Assembly: GCA_943325485.2 (NCBI GenBank)
Contig: CALPPP020000083.1
Coordinates: 1 to 6,057, forward strand
Direction: 5' to 3'
DNA: 6,057 nt
Source: Rickettsia typhi
GTDB taxonomy: Bacteria; Pseudomonadota; Gammaproteobacteria; Burkholderiales; Burkholderiaceae_C
Shown: positions 5,424 through 6,057 of the stretch, one piece after another
Position numbering within the stretch: the stretch's first letter is position 1
Layout of the letters: the number at the start of each line of letters is the position of its first letter
Translations under genes and position numbers: made by a program
The notes under the pieces: model-generated
Told to the model about the DNA's origin: nothing
The model's input: the letters and a program-made list of their open reading frames with translations, nothing else
Databases searched by the model: none

Positions 5424-6057
5424 TTTGCACCAGTTGCTATTTCATCAACCCTAGCGAAAATGTTTTTTGCCAAAACTGCGGTTCGCAACTGCCGCATGTG
5501 CAAAACGAAAAACCCAATATTTCGCCGCTTATTTTGGCCAATACGCTGGACAACAGCTCACTGCTGATCTCGCGTGGCCCATGGGAGATGCGTCTGGATT
5601 TATCCATTCCATTTTTGCTGGTGGCTTTGGCAATCTTCCTCTTTTCTGGCAATGCACTTTACGCTTGGGTGGCTTTGGGACTCGGCTTGGCCTTTGCTTT
5701 TTATAAAACCCACGATACACAGCAAATTATTCAGCAAAGCATTCCAGTTGAGCTCATCAATAAAACCATCATCGCCTATGGCCCTGCCAACACCTCCAAC
5801 CGCTTCACACTGCCCACAGGCGTTTTGTATTTGCTGTCCGACGGTTTGTATTTCAAATCTTTTGACAGCAATGAAGACATCTCTTTTATCCATATCGAGA
5901 TTTCTTTCACCGAAAGCGCCAAGCGCATCAAGGGCTTGTCATTGTTTGCCAATTGGCATGAAATTCAAATGAACAATGGCATGAATGAAAAATTCACCTT
6001 CACGGTTCAAAACGGTGGCGAATGGATGCTGCTGATGAAGGTGCTGCGTTCTGAGAC
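5420..6057 (+). CDS. zinc-ribbon membrane protein with a C-terminal beta-rich domain, cut by the window end
   Basis: At least 212 residues, open at the right edge. It starts with a zinc ribbon (Cys3, 6, 17, 20) of the same spacing as the upstream protein. Residues 61-77 and about 79-95 are two hydrophobic segments joined by a very short turn, probably a membrane hairpin with both ends in the cytoplasm. From about 125 a beta-rich domain follows (TGVLYLLSDGLYFKSF, 133-148; then alternating strands to 208 and a helix-like GEWMLLMKVLR). This is loosely like GRAM/PH-type domains, which often bind lipids or proteins; the likeness is tentative. ATG at 5420 is the only possible start, since an in-frame TGA lies at 5408-5410. 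There is only weak ribosome binding potential; a mini-ORF joins it to the previous gene. Sharing a ribbon with its neighbour suggests the two act together, perhaps through the same partner. Function unknown. Confidence 0.78.
   Translation, partial: MICTSCYFINPSENVFCQNCGSQLPHVQNEKPNISPLILANTLDNSSLLISRGPWEMRLDLSIPFLLVALAIFLFSGNALYAWVALGLGLAFAFYKTHDTQQIIQQSIPVELINKTIIAYGPANTSNRFTLPTGVLYLLSDGLYFKSFDSNEDISFIHIEISFTESAKRIKGLSLFANWHEIQMNNGMNEKFTFTVQNGGEWMLLMKVLRSE

Noticed and set aside
5574..5972. 132-codon plus-strand reading frame within the last gene
   Set aside because: It overlaps the zinc-ribbon/two-membrane-segment frame starting at 5420, which has a coherent domain layout and runs open to the window end.

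Overview
The window looks like chromosomal DNA of a Gram-negative proteobacterium, most likely a betaproteobacterium of the Burkholderiales/Comamonadaceae type. This placement rests on moderate GC, protein style and the presence of a bactofilin and inner-membrane proteins; it is an impression, not a search result. I see no rRNA, tRNA, CRISPR array, insertion sequence or phage gene.

Left part (positions 1-2988, minus strand). Three genes read leftward: a TatD-type metallohydrolase (2988-1876), an alkaline-phosphatase/nucleotide-pyrophosphatase superfamily protein (1841-441) and the N-terminal 122 residues of a 3-dehydroquinate-synthase-like sugar-phosphate cyclase (366-<1). This trio matches the ebo (also called edb) cluster: EboB, EboF and EboD. 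In cyanobacteria that cluster is linked to export of a scytonemin precursor to the periplasm, and elsewhere it is found without a known product. Here the order is B-F-D. EboC (UbiA-like prenyltransferase) and EboE (TIM barrel), if present, would lie beyond the left edge. No eboA precedes eboB. A candidate extended -10 promoter sits just upstream of eboB.

Middle (3104-3487, minus strand). A small bactofilin (127 aa) is divergent from the right-hand operon, with a 249-bp AT-rich spacer between them (3488-3736).

Right part (3737-6057, plus strand). Three tightly packed genes encode membrane proteins of unknown function: a single-pass protein with a four-cysteine C-terminal domain; a protein with a zinc ribbon, long coiled coil, one membrane segment and a His-rich tail; and, cut by the window end, a protein with a zinc ribbon, two membrane segments and a C-terminal beta-rich domain. 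The last two share the same CxxC-10-CxxC ribbon at their extreme N termini. I do not recognise this operon as a described system, and it is the best candidate for something new here.

Two gene junctions (440-363 minus and 5394-5423 plus) are spanned exactly by tiny ORFs whose start touches the upstream stop and whose stop overlaps the next start, suggesting translational coupling.
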